Counted from the first letter of the stretch, positions 26,357 through 34,794 are shown. The stretch: 39,538 bases of DNA from Bacteroidia bacterium (GCA_025999935.1 BNXY01000023.1:1-39538), one strand, 5' to 3'. The notes: a model not told the origin generated them from the sequence alone. Numbers and translations: made by a program.

Positions 26357-26458
26357 TTAATATTTATATTTTAATTTTTCCAAGTCTAAGAAAAGAGCCA
26401 TTTCCTCCCTTAAACTTGTTTCGTTTTTTTGAGTCTTTAACCGTTTTATCTCCTTCAT
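26357..26458 (-). CDS. Possible 33-codon leader ORF before rpsJ
   Basis: ATG at 26458, begins MKEIKRLKTQKNETSLREE and ends KLKYKY with a TAA 9 bases from the rpsJ ATG. It lies wholly inside the predicted rpsJ leader and overlaps the leader hairpin. The composition is basic and Leu/Glu/Lys rich. No homologue is known to me, and a frame of this length can arise by chance in AT-rich DNA, so translation is uncertain. Confidence 0.25.
   Translation of the reverse strand: MKEIKRLKTQKNETSLREEMALFLDLEKLKYKY
26381..26418 (-). other. rpsJ leader hairpin with a ribosome-binding motif in the loop
   Basis: On the minus strand CAAGTTTAAG (26418-26409) pairs with CTTAGACTTG (26390-26381), ten base pairs with one G-U. 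The 18-base loop begins GGAGGAAATGG, a Shine-Dalgarno sequence beside an ATG. It sits 33 bases before the rpsJ ATG, a fitting place for an autoregulatory ribosomal-protein leader; no known leader family was matched. Confidence 0.45.
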
Positions 26459-26498
26459 TTTTAAAGAAAATTTCGTTTAAAAGCACAAAATCGGGCTG

Positions 26499-26528
26499 CA
26501 AAGTTAGGTATATTTTTTGAAAAAACAA
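26499..26528 (-). promoter_or_regulatory. Promoter of the S10 unit (rpsJ to rpsN)
   Basis: TTG (26528-26526), 19 bases, then TAACTTTG (26506-26499) on the minus strand, followed by CA. Start of transcription near 26492. Upstream, AAAAAAATCACTTTTTTT (26541-26558) and TGTGAAAG (26571-26578) are shared with the rpsL promoter at equal distances. Confidence 0.75.
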
Positions 26529-26615
26529 GTACATAGCAATAAAAAAATCACTTTTTTTGAAAGAAAATGTTGTGAAAGGGTATTTTTTAAGGTTGGCCGG
26601 GTACAAATCTATTAA

Positions 26616-26765
26616 ATATCAGTTTACTCGTTTTTTTATCGGATGACTTTATCCGGTACGATTTTAGCCGGTTTTATCTATGACAAACAAGGAAAACAAA
26701 CCTATCGCTCCACCGGTTTTCCGGGAGTGGAAACGATGAAAAAGGAAATAGAAAAACGGTTGTGA
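26616..26765 (+). pseudogene. Possible remnant of a thioredoxin-like (TlpA-type) gene
   Basis: An open frame of 49 codons follows an in-frame stop and ends in TGA at 26765. Its last 40 codons (first ATG at 26643) read GTILAGFIYDKQGKQTYRST and GFPGVETMKKEIEKRL. This resembles the last two strands and final helix of periplasmic thioredoxin-like proteins. No CxxC-bearing N-terminal part is present upstream, where the rpsJ promoter lies. It is best seen as a decayed gene end; the match is by eye only. Confidence 0.35.
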
Positions 26766-26820
26766 TTGGGCAGTCACGAGCCATCGGCTTCTAACAATTT
26801 AATATTAATACCTGTTAAAG

Positions 26821-26858
26821 AAAGAGCGCAAATGGAATTTATTCCATTTGCGCTCTTT
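26821..26858 (-). terminator. Terminator after fusA
   Basis: Perfect 18-bp stem (26821-26838 with 26841-26858) and a 2-base core loop, GC-rich in the middle (GAGCGC / GCGCTC), followed on the minus strand by TCTTTAAC. It lies 33 bases after the fusA stop and should close the str unit. Both directions are possible, since the plus strand runs into TTTAATATTT. Confidence 0.8.
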
Positions 26859-26890
26859 AATATTTAATGTGGGCGACCTTACCCCCTACA

Positions 26891-29020
26891 TTATTTTACC
26901 AAATCCACTCTACCTTTTACTTCCGTCAATACCGCTCTGGCGATAGAAGGCGATACTTCTTCGTAGTGCGAGAAAGACATGGTGCTGGTGGCGCGTCCTG
27001 AAGTAATGGTACGTAAAGCGGTTACGTAACCGAACATTTCCGAAAGCGGTGCGTGCGCTTTTACAATACGCGCGCCTGTACGGCTGGTATCCATGCCTTC
27101 GATTTGTCCGCGGCGTTTGTTCAAGTCGCCGATTACATCTCCCATGCTTTCTTCCGGCGTAATCACTTCGATTTTCATGATCGGTTCTTTCAAAACCGGT
27201 CCTGCTTTTTCGGAAGCGCTCTTGAACGCCTGAATCGCACAAATTTCGAATGACAACTGGTCGGAGTCCACCGGGTGGTAAGAACCATCCAATACGGTTA
27301 CTTTCAGTTTATCCAAGGCATATCCTGCCAAAACGCCATTTTTCATAGCGCGCAGGAAACCTTTTTGAATCGGTGGAATATATTCTTTTGGAATATTACC
27401 GCCTTTTACTTCATCTACAAATTGCAATTCGCCTTCGAAATCGGCATCCGCCGGTCCAACGCGGACAATCATATCGGCAAATTTACCACGACCTCCCGTT
27501 TGTTTCTTATATACTTCGCGCAACTCAATGGTTTTTGAAATTGCTTCTTTATAAGATACTTGCGGACGACCTTGATTACATTCTACCTTAAATTCCCGTT
27601 TCAAACGGTCGATAATGATTTCCAAGTGAAGCTCGCCCATTCCCGAAATAACGGTTTGACCGGTATCTTCATCGGTTTTTACGGTAAATGTAGGATCTTC
27701 TTCGGCCAATTTGCCCAATCCGATGCCCAATTTATCCAAATCTTTTTGCGTTTTCGGTTCTACCGCGATTCCGATAACAGGAGCGGGGAAATCCATGGAT
27801 TCCAACACAATCGGATGATTTTCATCACACAAGGTATCTCCGGTACGGATATCCTTGAAGCCGACTCCGGCGCCAATATCGCCGCATCCGATAAATTCTT
27901 TCGGATTTTGTTTGTTGGAGTGCATCTGGAATAAACGGGAAATACGTTCTTTCTTGCCTGAACGGGTATTGTAAACGTAAGAACCGGCTTCCAATTCTCC
28001 CGAATAAATGCGGAAGAAACAAAGGCGGCCTACGTAGGGGTCGGTTGCGATTTTGAAAGCCAATGCGCAGAAAGGCTCTTCGGAACTCGGTTTGCGGGAA
28101 AGCGCTTTTTCGGGATCATCCGGGTCGGTTCCTTCGGTAGCGGGCGTATCGACCGGACTCGGCAGATAAGCGCAAGCTGCATCCAAAAGCGGTTGAACGC
28201 CTTTGTTTTTAAAGGAAGAACCCAACAACATCGGATTGATTTGCATGCTTAAAGTTCCTTTGCGAACCGCAGCACGAATTTCAGTTTCAGTGATTGTTGA
28301 CGGATCGTCGAAATATTTTTCCATCAATACGTCATCCACTTCGGCCAAAGTTTCGAGCATTTTATCGCGCCATTCTTCAGCTTCGCTTACCAATTCTGTC
28401 GGAATTTCTTCTACGGAATAGTCGGCGCCCATGGTTTCATCATGCCAATAAAGCGCTTTCATTGTAATCAAATCCACGATTCCGCGGAATTTTTCTTCAG
28501 CGCCGATGGGTATTTGAATCGGGCACGGGTTGGCGCCCAAAACGTCTTTAACCTGACGAACTACTTCATAAAAATTAGCGCCCGAACGGTCCATTTTATT
28601 TACATAACCGATTCTGGGAACATGATATTTATCGGCTTGACGCCAAACGGTTTCCGATTGCGGTTCAACGCCGCCTACTGCGCAGAAAGTAGCAACAGCT
28701 CCATCCAAAATACGGAGTGAGCGTTCCACTTCCACCGTGAAGTCCACGTGTCCCGGAGTGTCAATCAAATTGATTTTGTAAGTTTCGCCATCATATTTCC
28801 AGTTGGCGGTGGTTGCAGCGGAAGTAATTGTGATACCACGTTCCTGTTCCTGCTCCATCCAGTCCATAGTTGCGGCGCCATCGTGCACTTCACCGATTTT
28901 ATGGGTAAGACCCGTATAAAAAAGGATACGTTCCGAAGTGGTTGTTTTCCCGGCATCAATGTGAGCCATGATGCCGAGGTTTCTTGTATATTTCAGTTGT
29001 TGATCTGAACCTCTTGCCAT
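26891..29020 (-). CDS. fusA: Elongation factor G
   Basis: 709 residues, ATG start. GTPase that drives translocation of tRNA and mRNA. G1 is [14 protein letters not shown] (about 18-31), G2 [12 protein letters not shown]3 [15 protein letters not shown] and G4 NKMDRSGA; domains II-V follow, with [14 protein letters not shown] in domain V. Its place between rpsG and rpsJ, without tuf, is usual for Bacteroidota. 17 bases after rpsG; a terminator follows. Confidence 0.98.
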   Translation of the reverse strand: MARGSDQQLKYTRNLGIMAHIDAGKTTTSERILFYTGLTHKIGEVHDGAATMDWMEQEQERGITITSAATTANWKYDGETYKINLIDTPGHVDFTVEVERSLRILDGAVATFCAVGGVEPQSETVWRQADKYHVPRIGYVNKMDRSGANFYEVVRQVKDVLGANPCPIQIPIGAEEKFRGIVDLITMKALYWHDETMGADYSVEEIPTELVSEAEEWRDKMLETLAEVDDVLMEKYFDDPSTITETEIRAAVRKGTLSMQINPMLLGSSFKNKGVQPLLDAACAYLPSPVDTPATEGTDPDDPEKALSRKPSSEEPFCALAFKIATDPYVGRLCFFRIYSGELEAGSYVYNTRSGKKERISRLFQMHSNKQNPKEFIGCGDIGAGVGFKDIRTGDTLCDENHPIVLESMDFPAPVIGIAVEPKTQKDLDKLGIGLGKLAEEDPTFTVKTDEDTGQTVISGMGELHLEIIIDRLKREFKVECNQGRPQVSYKEAISKTIELREVYKKQTGGRGKFADMIVRVGPADADFEGELQFVDEVKGGNIPKEYIPPIQKGFLRAMKNGVLAGYALDKLKVTVLDGSYHPVDSDQLSFEICAIQAFKSASEKAGPVLKEPIMKIEVITPEESMGDVIGDLNKRRGQIEGMDTSRTGARIVKAHAPLSEMFGYVTALRTITSGRATSTMSFSHYEEVSPSIARAVLTEVKGRVDLVK

Positions 29021-29037
29021 TATTTTTTTATTAATGT

Positions 29038-29514
29038 TTAAAATCTAAAATGTGCGAATGCTCTATTTGCTTCCGCCATTCTGTGCATATCTTCTTTCCT
29101 CTTGAACGCTCCACCTTGATTATTGAAAGCGTCAACGATTTCTGCCGATAATTTGTCAGCCATTGATTTCCCTCCTCTTTTGCGAGAGTAAGCGATCATA
29201 TTTTTCATTGAAACGGATTCTTTACGATCCGGACGGATTTCCGTAGGAACTTGGAATGTGGCGCCGCCGATACGGCGGGATTTTACTTCAACAAGCGGGG
29301 TAATGTTATCCAAAGCTTGTTTCCATACGTCGAGGGAAGATTTTTCTTCATTAGGCAATTTAGCCTTTACTTTGTCTAAAGCAGTATAAAAGATTTCGAA
29401 GGCAGTACTTTTTTTGCCGTCATACATCAGGTGGTTAACGAATTTCGTCACCTTTTGATCACCAAAAACAGGATCCGGCAGGATCTGTCTTTTCTTTGGT
29501 TTAGCTTTTCTCAT
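29038..29514 (-). CDS. rpsG: 30S ribosomal protein S7
   Basis: 158 residues, ATG start. Primary binder of the 3' major domain of 16S rRNA. Begins [20 protein letters not shown] and contains [20 protein letters not shown] and [20 protein letters not shown]. It is separated from rpsL by 154 bases that include a heptamer repeat, and is followed by fusA after 17 bases. Confidence 0.98.
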   Translation of the reverse strand: MRKAKPKKRQILPDPVFGDQKVTKFVNHLMYDGKKSTAFEIFYTALDKVKAKLPNEEKSSLDVWKQALDNITPLVEVKSRRIGGATFQVPTEIRPDRKESVSMKNMIAYSRKRGGKSMADKLSAEIVDAFNNQGGAFKRKEDMHRMAEANRAFAHFRF

Positions 29515-29605
29515 TTTCTTCTAAAAAATTTTTGTTTTTAAACTGGTTGTAAACTCTCGGTATCTTCAATAAATTCCTCTGAATTTATTTACTCAACCCT
29601 TATTC

Positions 29606-29671
29606 AATTACGAATTACGAATTAAAAATTACGAAATGTAATCGTAATTCGTAATTTTTAATTCGTAATTA
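29606..29671. repeat. Heptanucleotide inverted array in the rpsL-rpsG gap
   Basis: Units AATTACG and AATTAAA on the left, CGTAATT and TTTAATT on the right, all with period 7. Arms 29615-29634 and 29649-29668 are perfect 20-bp inverted copies with a 14-base loop. The right end overlaps the rpsL stop codon. The remaining 90 bases up to rpsG show no other structure. Confidence 0.85.
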
Positions 29672-30085
29672 TTTTTTCTTTCCGCCTTTTACAGGAGCTA
29701 CCGGAGCTTTACCTGCTTTAGGCCGTTTTGCACCGTATTTAGAACGTCTTTGTGTGCGGCCATTTACGCCGGCAGTATCCAAAGTTCCACGTACAATGTG
29801 ATAACGAACACCCGGAAGGTCTTTTACACGACCGCCTCTCACCAACACGATGGAGTGTTCCTGCAAGTTGTGGCCTTCTCCCGGAATGTAAGCGTTTACT
29901 TCCTTAGAACTGGTCAAACGGACACGGGCTACTTTACGCATGGCAGAATTTGGTTTCTTCGGTGTGGTGGTATAAACCCTCACGCAAACGCCACGTCTTT
30001 GCGGACATGAATCCAATGCAGGAGATTTTCCCTTTTCAACCAAAGTTTCCCTTCCTTTTCTTACTAATTGCTGAATTGTAGGCAT
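29669..30085 (-). CDS. rpsL: 30S ribosomal protein S12
   Basis: 138 residues, ATG start. Decoding-centre protein. [20 protein letters not shown] and [20 protein letters not shown] are intact, with Lys at both positions where streptomycin-resistance substitutions usually arise, so the sequence is of the sensitive type. The C-terminal basic tail ([14 protein letters not shown]) is usual for the phylum. The stop codon lies inside a heptamer repeat. First gene of the str unit; rpoBC is not upstream within the window. Confidence 0.98.
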   Translation of the reverse strand: MPTIQQLVRKGRETLVEKGKSPALDSCPQRRGVCVRVYTTTPKKPNSAMRKVARVRLTSSKEVNAYIPGEGHNLQEHSIVLVRGGRVKDLPGVRYHIVRGTLDTAGVNGRTQRRSKYGAKRPKAGKAPVAPVKGGKKK

Positions 30086-30149
30086 TTTCTAATTTTAATT
30101 CTTTGTTATTTTACTGTTAATATCTCGCTTAAATACATAAAACGGGCTG

Positions 30150-30179
30150 CAAAGTTAGCTATATTTTTTGAAAAAACAA
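30150..30179 (-). promoter_or_regulatory. Promoter of the str unit (rpsL-rpsG-fusA)
   Basis: TTG (30179-30177), 19 bases, TAACTTTG (30157-30150), then CAGCCC on the minus strand; start of transcription near 30143 and leader of about 58 bases. The sequence around it is closely similar to the rpsJ promoter over roughly 80-90 bases, including AAAAAAATCACTTTTTTT (30191-30208) and TGTGAAAG (30222-30229). Confidence 0.75.
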
Positions 30180-30254
30180 TAAGTTATTTCAAAAAAATCA
30201 CTTTTTTTTGCACCAAAACGCTGTGAAAGTACAATTTTTCCGGAAATCACAAAA

Positions 30255-30383
30255 TTTTTTTGAACGCAGATGACACGGATAACGCTGATTTACGCGGATA
30301 ATATTTTTCATAATCAGATTTGTATCAATGAAATAAAAATCTGCGATAATCCGCGTTATCTGTGTCATCCGCGTTCAAAAAAA
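30255..30383. repeat. Large imperfect intergenic palindrome
   Basis: About 129 bases running from TTTTTTTGAACGC to GCGTTCAAAAAAA, with long imperfect inverted arms made of GATAACGC/GATTTACGC-like units of 9-11 bases (left about 30255-30305, right about 30333-30383). This type of ATCTGTGT...ATCCGCG sequence is a recurrent intergenic element in many Bacteroidota genomes. It lies between the rpsL promoter and the end of the outer-membrane barrel gene. The bases from 30384 to 30491 hold nothing I can support. Confidence 0.7.
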
Positions 30384-30491
30384 GCTACAATAATGCAACC
30401 ATTAGTCGTTCTTTTAGTGTGTATAAACCTTGCCCCAAAGCCGTTACCGGACTGAATACCATTGTCAAGGCAAAAAAATAATAGTAGGGAT

Positions 30492-33158
30492 TTAATACCT
30501 CGGATCTCTACCTATATTAAATCTGACATTCAGCAACACACTGGCCGGGCGCAGGTCATAACTATAACTATAGGTACTGATGTCGCTGTAGGACATTGAA
30601 ACGTATTGTTTGACATTAAGCAGGTTGTTGCATTGCAGTTCCCATTCCATTTGCTTGTGATTGTATTTGATTCCAGCATCAACAAAGGTAGTGTTGCGGT
30701 TGCTCACAGCGCTGTTGTGCCGGTAATCGACATTCATATTGACTGTTACGGATTTGAATGGATACAGATTGATTTTGATTGCCTGAGAGTTGTTTCGTAT
30801 GGAAGGAAATCTTCCGGGGAGTTTTTCTACCAAACTCCGGCTTTGTATCCAACCGAAATCGTATTGCAGGTACATTAACGAAATGGGGCTTACATTGACG
30901 GAAGCGCTGGTCTGGTAAGTTTGTGCGCAGAAATTTAGGATTTCGTTTTGAATCAGTTGTTCTCCGCGGTTTTCGTTATACCTGCCCGACAAACGGAGCG
31001 TAGTTTTCCAGAATCGAAATCCTTTGCTGGTTGTGAACCCAAGGCCGTAATTATCGGATTTTGTGGGTTGGTCAATGGTCGTCTTGACACGCATGATGCC
31101 CTGATAATCGTAACCGTAAAGCAGGTTTTTCCATGATTTTCCATAACTGCCGTTGATATTGAGAAAGAAGGATTGGAAAGCATCGCGGTATTCGAGAGAG
31201 GCGTTTGTTCCACCGGAACGGGTTTCAAACAGCCGGTCGATTGTGTTGCGAACCAAGTTTCGGTAGGAATGCATGATGTAGCCGGTATAGATATCATTCA
31301 TATTTCCGAATGTTTTCCGGAAATTGGCTCCGGCCAAGGCGGTCAATTGGTGTGTCAGATTGTAAGAAGCGGAAAGGGACGGATTTAGCATCCACCGGTT
31401 GTGCCGGATAAAAGTGTCAGGGATGCGGTCGTCCACCGTCAAGGAGTAGTTAGCGACGGGCAATGCAAACGTCGCTTTGAATTTTCTATTGCCAATGTAT
31501 GAGTAAGACTGGTTCAAACCAAATCGGTAATTGTTGTACCCAAGGTCGTTTTTCAAAGAATCGGCTGAAAATACGGTATTCTCCTGTGTATCTTTACCGG
31601 TCAATTCGGTATTCATATTACGGATATCTACGCTTCCCCAGAGGTCGTAATCCATATTGAAATTTCCTCGTTTCAAACCGTAGGAACCCCGTAGTGTCGA
31701 TGCAAAATTTTTCGAGAGAACGTTTTGTTTCAAAGAAGTCAGGTTCTCATTTCCGAAGTAATTGGCCGGTGTAATGGTCAGGCTGTGAGGCTGGTGTCCA
31801 TAAGCGACGGAAAAATAAATCTTAACCGTGTTGTCCTTGATGTTTTTGACCAAATTCAAGGTGTTATCGACAGAAAGAGCCGATTTATCCAAGTATTGCA
31901 ACATCGTTTCATCCAAATTTCCGGCATTGCTCCGCGTAATTCCCGAACCTCGATCATTGTCCCAAGCTCTTTTAAAATTCAAGGAGTTATTGAGAAAATA
32001 GCTATCGGTATTGGCGTTTAAGCCCAAGGCAATTTCCAAGTTATTGATTTTGCTTGTACTTTTAACTTGTTCTTCGATTCTCAGGAAACTGTCGCCCGGC
32101 ATGAATTGTTCGGTAATAGAATAACCTTCTTTTTTGATGTAATCATTATAATAAAAGGCATTGGCGGTCAATTCCAAATCTTGATTGATTTTGAACAACT
32201 GGTTGGTGGTAATACTATTGGTAGTGTTGTAAAGATAGCGTTTCTGCGCCACGGGAGGCATGGACGGCGACGAGATAGACAGAAGATTGCTATTATTGAT
32301 GCCGACTCGTTCGTAATCGTAATGCGACTGTATCTCCGAAGATATATTCTTTCCTGAATTATTGCCTTTGTAGCTACTCATGTTTTGTTTTTTACCGGTA
32401 AAATACATGGCAACCAATTCGGCATCCCACATTCGGGGCTTATAACCCATGCCGACAAGTGCGCTCAAGGTCAAAATTCCTTTGGCGCTGTTTTTCAGTT
32501 TGAGGTTGATAGCGGCATTTTCGGAGAATATTTTGTCTCTCAGCGCTTTGATGGGTTGATGGTTTTCCAGCACCTGAACGCTGGCAACATCTTTGACTGA
32601 AATATTGTTGATGGCGATGCCGTAACGTCCTTGCAGCATATCCAAATCTTCGACATAAAACTTATTGATGTTCTTTCCATTGTACGATATTTGGCCGGAA
32701 GAGGCCACTTCAATGCCCGGCATTTTTCTCAGAGCATCCCCAATAACCCGGTCGTTCTGGTCGGAATAGGCGCTAACTGTATAGCTGAGGGTATCTCCCG
32801 TGCGTCGTATTGGGTCGGCAACTATGGTAACTTCTTTCAGTTCCATGGTTGTTTCCTCGATTGTAAAATTGACTTGTCTTGAACGATTGGGCACGGTCTG
32901 TTGGTGTTTCCCGGCCATGATTCCGGAAACAGTCAACGTAATCGTATCGGCGGTTCCTTTGTAAGTCAGGCTGTATTTTCCTTCGGCGTCCGAGGTCGTA
33001 AATCCGTCGATGGTATTATTGCCTTTGGCTTGTAGCATGACATTGACTATCAATAGTTCGCCTTGCTTGTTTTTGATTACGCCGGTAAAAGTTGTTTGAG
33101 AAAAGGCAAACAGCGGTAGAAAACAAAATGAAAAAGAGAGCGAAAGCAGGCGTTTCAT
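30492..33158 (-). CDS. TonB-receptor-like outer-membrane beta-barrel protein
   Basis: 888 residues from the ATG at 33158, where a signal peptide begins (LLSLSFSFCFLPLFAFSQ); the frame is open 99 bases further up but that part overlaps the GLPGLI gene. After the signal come a carboxypeptidase-regulatory-like domain (about 22-110, TFTGVIKNKQGELLIVNVML), a plug-like domain (about 120-230, IGDALRKMPGIEVASSGQI, VASVQVLENHQPIKAL) and a long beta-barrel ending in aromatic Tyr (LLNVRFNIGRDPRY). Barrels of this group commonly lie beside GLPGLI proteins, as here (13-base gap). The transported substrate is unknown; the upstream peptide precursor makes a peptide-related role worth testing. Confidence 0.82.
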   Translation of the reverse strand: MKRLLSLSFSFCFLPLFAFSQTTFTGVIKNKQGELLIVNVMLQAKGNNTIDGFTTSDAEGKYSLTYKGTADTITLTVSGIMAGKHQQTVPNRSRQVNFTIEETTMELKEVTIVADPIRRTGDTLSYTVSAYSDQNDRVIGDALRKMPGIEVASSGQISYNGKNINKFYVEDLDMLQGRYGIAINNISVKDVASVQVLENHQPIKALRDKIFSENAAINLKLKNSAKGILTLSALVGMGYKPRMWDAELVAMYFTGKKQNMSSYKGNNSGKNISSEIQSHYDYERVGINNSNLLSISSPSMPPVAQKRYLYNTTNSITTNQLFKINQDLELTANAFYYNDYIKKEGYSITEQFMPGDSFLRIEEQVKSTSKINNLEIALGLNANTDSYFLNNSLNFKRAWDNDRGSGITRSNAGNLDETMLQYLDKSALSVDNTLNLVKNIKDNTVKIYFSVAYGHQPHSLTITPANYFGNENLTSLKQNVLSKNFASTLRGSYGLKRGNFNMDYDLWGSVDIRNMNTELTGKDTQENTVFSADSLKNDLGYNNYRFGLNQSYSYIGNRKFKATFALPVANYSLTVDDRIPDTFIRHNRWMLNPSLSASYNLTHQLTALAGANFRKTFGNMNDIYTGYIMHSYRNLVRNTIDRLFETRSGGTNASLEYRDAFQSFFLNINGSYGKSWKNLLYGYDYQGIMRVKTTIDQPTKSDNYGLGFTTSKGFRFWKTTLRLSGRYNENRGEQLIQNEILNFCAQTYQTSASVNVSPISLMYLQYDFGWIQSRSLVEKLPGRFPSIRNNSQAIKINLYPFKSVTVNMNVDYRHNSAVSNRNTTFVDAGIKYNHKQMEWELQCNNLLNVKQYVSMSYSDISTYSYSYDLRPASVLLNVRFNIGRDPRY

Positions 33159-33171
33159 GTGTTTTGTTGTT

Positions 33172-34089
33172 TTATTCCAACTCCAACGGATTATAGAGGT
33201 ATGTTTTTGTGGGGGCGCGACTGCCGCCATACCCCATTGACACACCCGATATCCCATTTCTTAACAGCTCCAGATAATTCTCCTGAATATTTTTTTTCGC
33301 TTTCCACAATTTCTGCCGGTCGGTTTTCTTGTACTGCTTAAATGCTTGGTGCATTTGAATGGGATATTTTTCTTTGCGATTTTCAATCCCTACACACTCA
33401 AAAACATACTGCTTATTCCTATCGTACGCTTTCAGAATTAATCCGGGCAATCCGCCGAATTTCCATGGGCCGTTGTTGATAGGGATATCGGTGGCAAACC
33501 AAATTGTGTATTCCCGACCTCGAAATTGACAGGTTGCCTGTTGGCACAAATAGCCTGCAACAGTCAGCGTGTCAGCACCCATTTTCCAGTTCTGAACGGG
33601 AAGAGGTTCCGAATATTGACTATTATAATCGGTAAACCGAAAAGGCATTCGGCAATACTCGGTCAATTCTTTTTTAGAGAGGTCTTTGAAGTATTCCGAA
33701 TAATGGTATTCCGACCATCCTTGGAATTTACCTTTAGGCGCCCACCTTGCCGAGGGATGTTCTCCGAATTTAGCATTGGGATGCTTTTTTATCCAATCCG
33801 AAGCCAATGAATCTCTTTGATAAATAAAAAAGCTATAATATTTTGAGGAATGAGCGCCTATTTCCAAACACTGTAAATCATCATACGTATCCGGTTTGTT
33901 AATGTCTGCCGCATTTAGAGCATACAAAATCCTGAGGTTTCCCGAATCAACGGTTTCCATATCTATTGATTCAAAATAGGGAGCTGCAATCGGATTAATA
34001 GGCGGTCTTTCCTCAGAAGAGTTGATTTGAGAAATACTTGGCCACGCTGTAAAAACAAAAAATACAAGAATAAATATGACTTGTTTCAT
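33172..34089 (-). CDS. GLPGLI-family exported protein
   Basis: 305 residues from the ATG at 34089, where the signal peptide starts (MKQVIFILVFFVFTAWPSIS); an ATG 51 bases upstream would put 17 residues before it. The family-defining motif is exact: WKFGGLPGLILKAYD. Upstream of it lie VAGYLCQQATCQFRGREYTI and WFATDIPINNGP, also typical. Members are exported proteins of Bacteroidota of unknown biochemical function, often next to TonB-receptor-like genes and sometimes to GG-leader peptides. Both neighbours are present here. Confidence 0.88.
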   Translation of the reverse strand: MKQVIFILVFFVFTAWPSISQINSSEERPPINPIAAPYFESIDMETVDSGNLRILYALNAADINKPDTYDDLQCLEIGAHSSKYYSFFIYQRDSLASDWIKKHPNAKFGEHPSARWAPKGKFQGWSEYHYSEYFKDLSKKELTEYCRMPFRFTDYNSQYSEPLPVQNWKMGADTLTVAGYLCQQATCQFRGREYTIWFATDIPINNGPWKFGGLPGLILKAYDRNKQYVFECVGIENRKEKYPIQMHQAFKQYKKTDRQKLWKAKKNIQENYLELLRNGISGVSMGYGGSRAPTKTYLYNPLELE

Positions 34090-34179
34090 ACACAAATTAT
34101 ATTGATTACCAACTAAGAAATAAGTAATCATAAAACACATTATTTTCCATCAGGGAGAATGCCGTTTGAAGTTTACAAT

Positions 34180-34213
34180 AGAAGAGGAGAGTTACTATCT
34201 ACCCTTCTCTTCT
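34180..34213. other. Hairpin between the peptide precursor and the GLPGLI gene
   Basis: AGAAGAGGAGAGT (34180-34192) and ACCCTTCTCTTCT (34201-34213) form a 13-bp stem with one mismatch and one wobble and an 8-base loop. On the plus strand it is followed by TGTTTTTTAC. On the minus strand, where the genes run, no T-run follows, so it may be an mRNA-processing or partial-stop element between the two genes. Confidence 0.4.
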
Positions 34214-34226
34214 TGTTTTTTACTCG

Positions 34227-34467
34227 TTATGCAAATGCTCCTGAAAATATCGAATCATCTCCACTACAAGCACACATCCATGGGTCGTTTGTGCCTGTAC
34301 CAGTAATGCTTCCGGCATTATTCGCCACTGCATTATTCTCACTGGTAGCCCATTGACCACATGATCCACATTTACATGCGTTTCCACCCAAAATTAATTG
34401 TTGCTGTTTTTTGCCCAATTGATCCTTAGTTCAACTTGGATAAACTGATTTTCTTTACTGTTTTCAT
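34227..34467 (-). pseudogene. GG-leader natural-product peptide precursor, frameshifted
   Basis: The ATG at 34467 opens MKTVKKISLSKLN and then hits TAA at 34426-34428. The next frame continues exactly where the leader should go on: KDQLGKKQQQLILGG, then a core starting NACKCGSCGQW and containing NDPWMCAC. Removing one T (near 34428) joins them into a 79-residue peptide with Gly-Gly at 27-28 and a 51-residue core with five cysteines. This matches the GG-Bacteroidetes precursor families processed by C39-type peptidases. As it stands the gene is broken unless a base was miscalled or the ribosome shifts frame; a TTG at 34418 would give only a clipped leader. It stands upstream of GLPGLI and barrel genes. 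No modifying enzyme or transporter is in the window. Confidence 0.7.
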
Positions 34468-34512
34468 TTTGTTTGTGTTTTAATTTAACCATAATTTAAT
34501 TGTTAGCATTGG

Positions 34513-34520
34513 CAAATATA
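34513..34520 (-). promoter_or_regulatory. Promoter -7 element of the peptide precursor
   Basis: TATATTTG on the minus strand 46 bases upstream of the precursor ATG fits TAnnTTTG. No clear TTTG lies at the expected -33 position in the very AT-rich flank, so only the -7 half is supported. Confidence 0.4.
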
Positions 34521-34596
34521 ATAATTAAAATTTAATATTATATATTTACCTTCTTTATTTTGATTAATTAACATATATTAAGTATATTTTAGGTGC

Positions 34597-34794
34597 TCAC
34601 AAAGGTACAACACTCATCAAAACATCAAACAGTATCGGCACAAATGCTTTCGGGTCTTCTCCTATTTCATTCTTAATTTCTACAAATTGGGTGTAAAGTT
34701 GGCTGCGGGTGTTTATATTTACACGATTTGCAAAAGAAAGATTACTTGATAAAATCAGGAAAAGAAAAAATGATATTTTTATACATTTATTCAT
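34597..34794 (-). CDS. Short exported ORF carrying a copied toxin pre-domain fragment
   Basis: 65 residues, ATG start overlapping the end of the second candidate immunity gene by 8 bases. It has a good signal peptide (IKISFFLFLILSSNLSFA) followed by RSQLYTQFVEIKNEIGED and PKAFVPILFDVLMSVV. This is nearly identical to residues 1083-1118 of the large toxin-like protein upstream, and the DNA at 34605-34710 matches 36182-36285 with scattered, mostly synonymous changes. After that it ends at a stop. It looks like the leftover of a second toxin cassette or of a recombination event; whether it is expressed is unknown. Confidence 0.6.
   Translation of the reverse strand: MNKCIKISFFLFLILSSNLSFANRVNINTRSQLYTQFVEIKNEIGEDPKAFVPILFDVLMSVVPL

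Noticed and set aside
26364..26606. 80-codon open frame on the minus strand upstream of rpsJ
   Set aside because: It runs through the rpsJ promoter and leader, starts without any ribosome-binding context and has a low-complexity Lys/Phe composition.
14043..29671. Repeat arrays as a CRISPR
   Set aside because: Units are 7 bases with no spacers and are scattered in separate gaps; no cas genes are present.
30270..30491. Short frames after the large palindrome, one ending TGLNTIVKAKK
   Set aside because: They begin inside the palindrome, show no recognisable family, and are too short to support a gene remnant.
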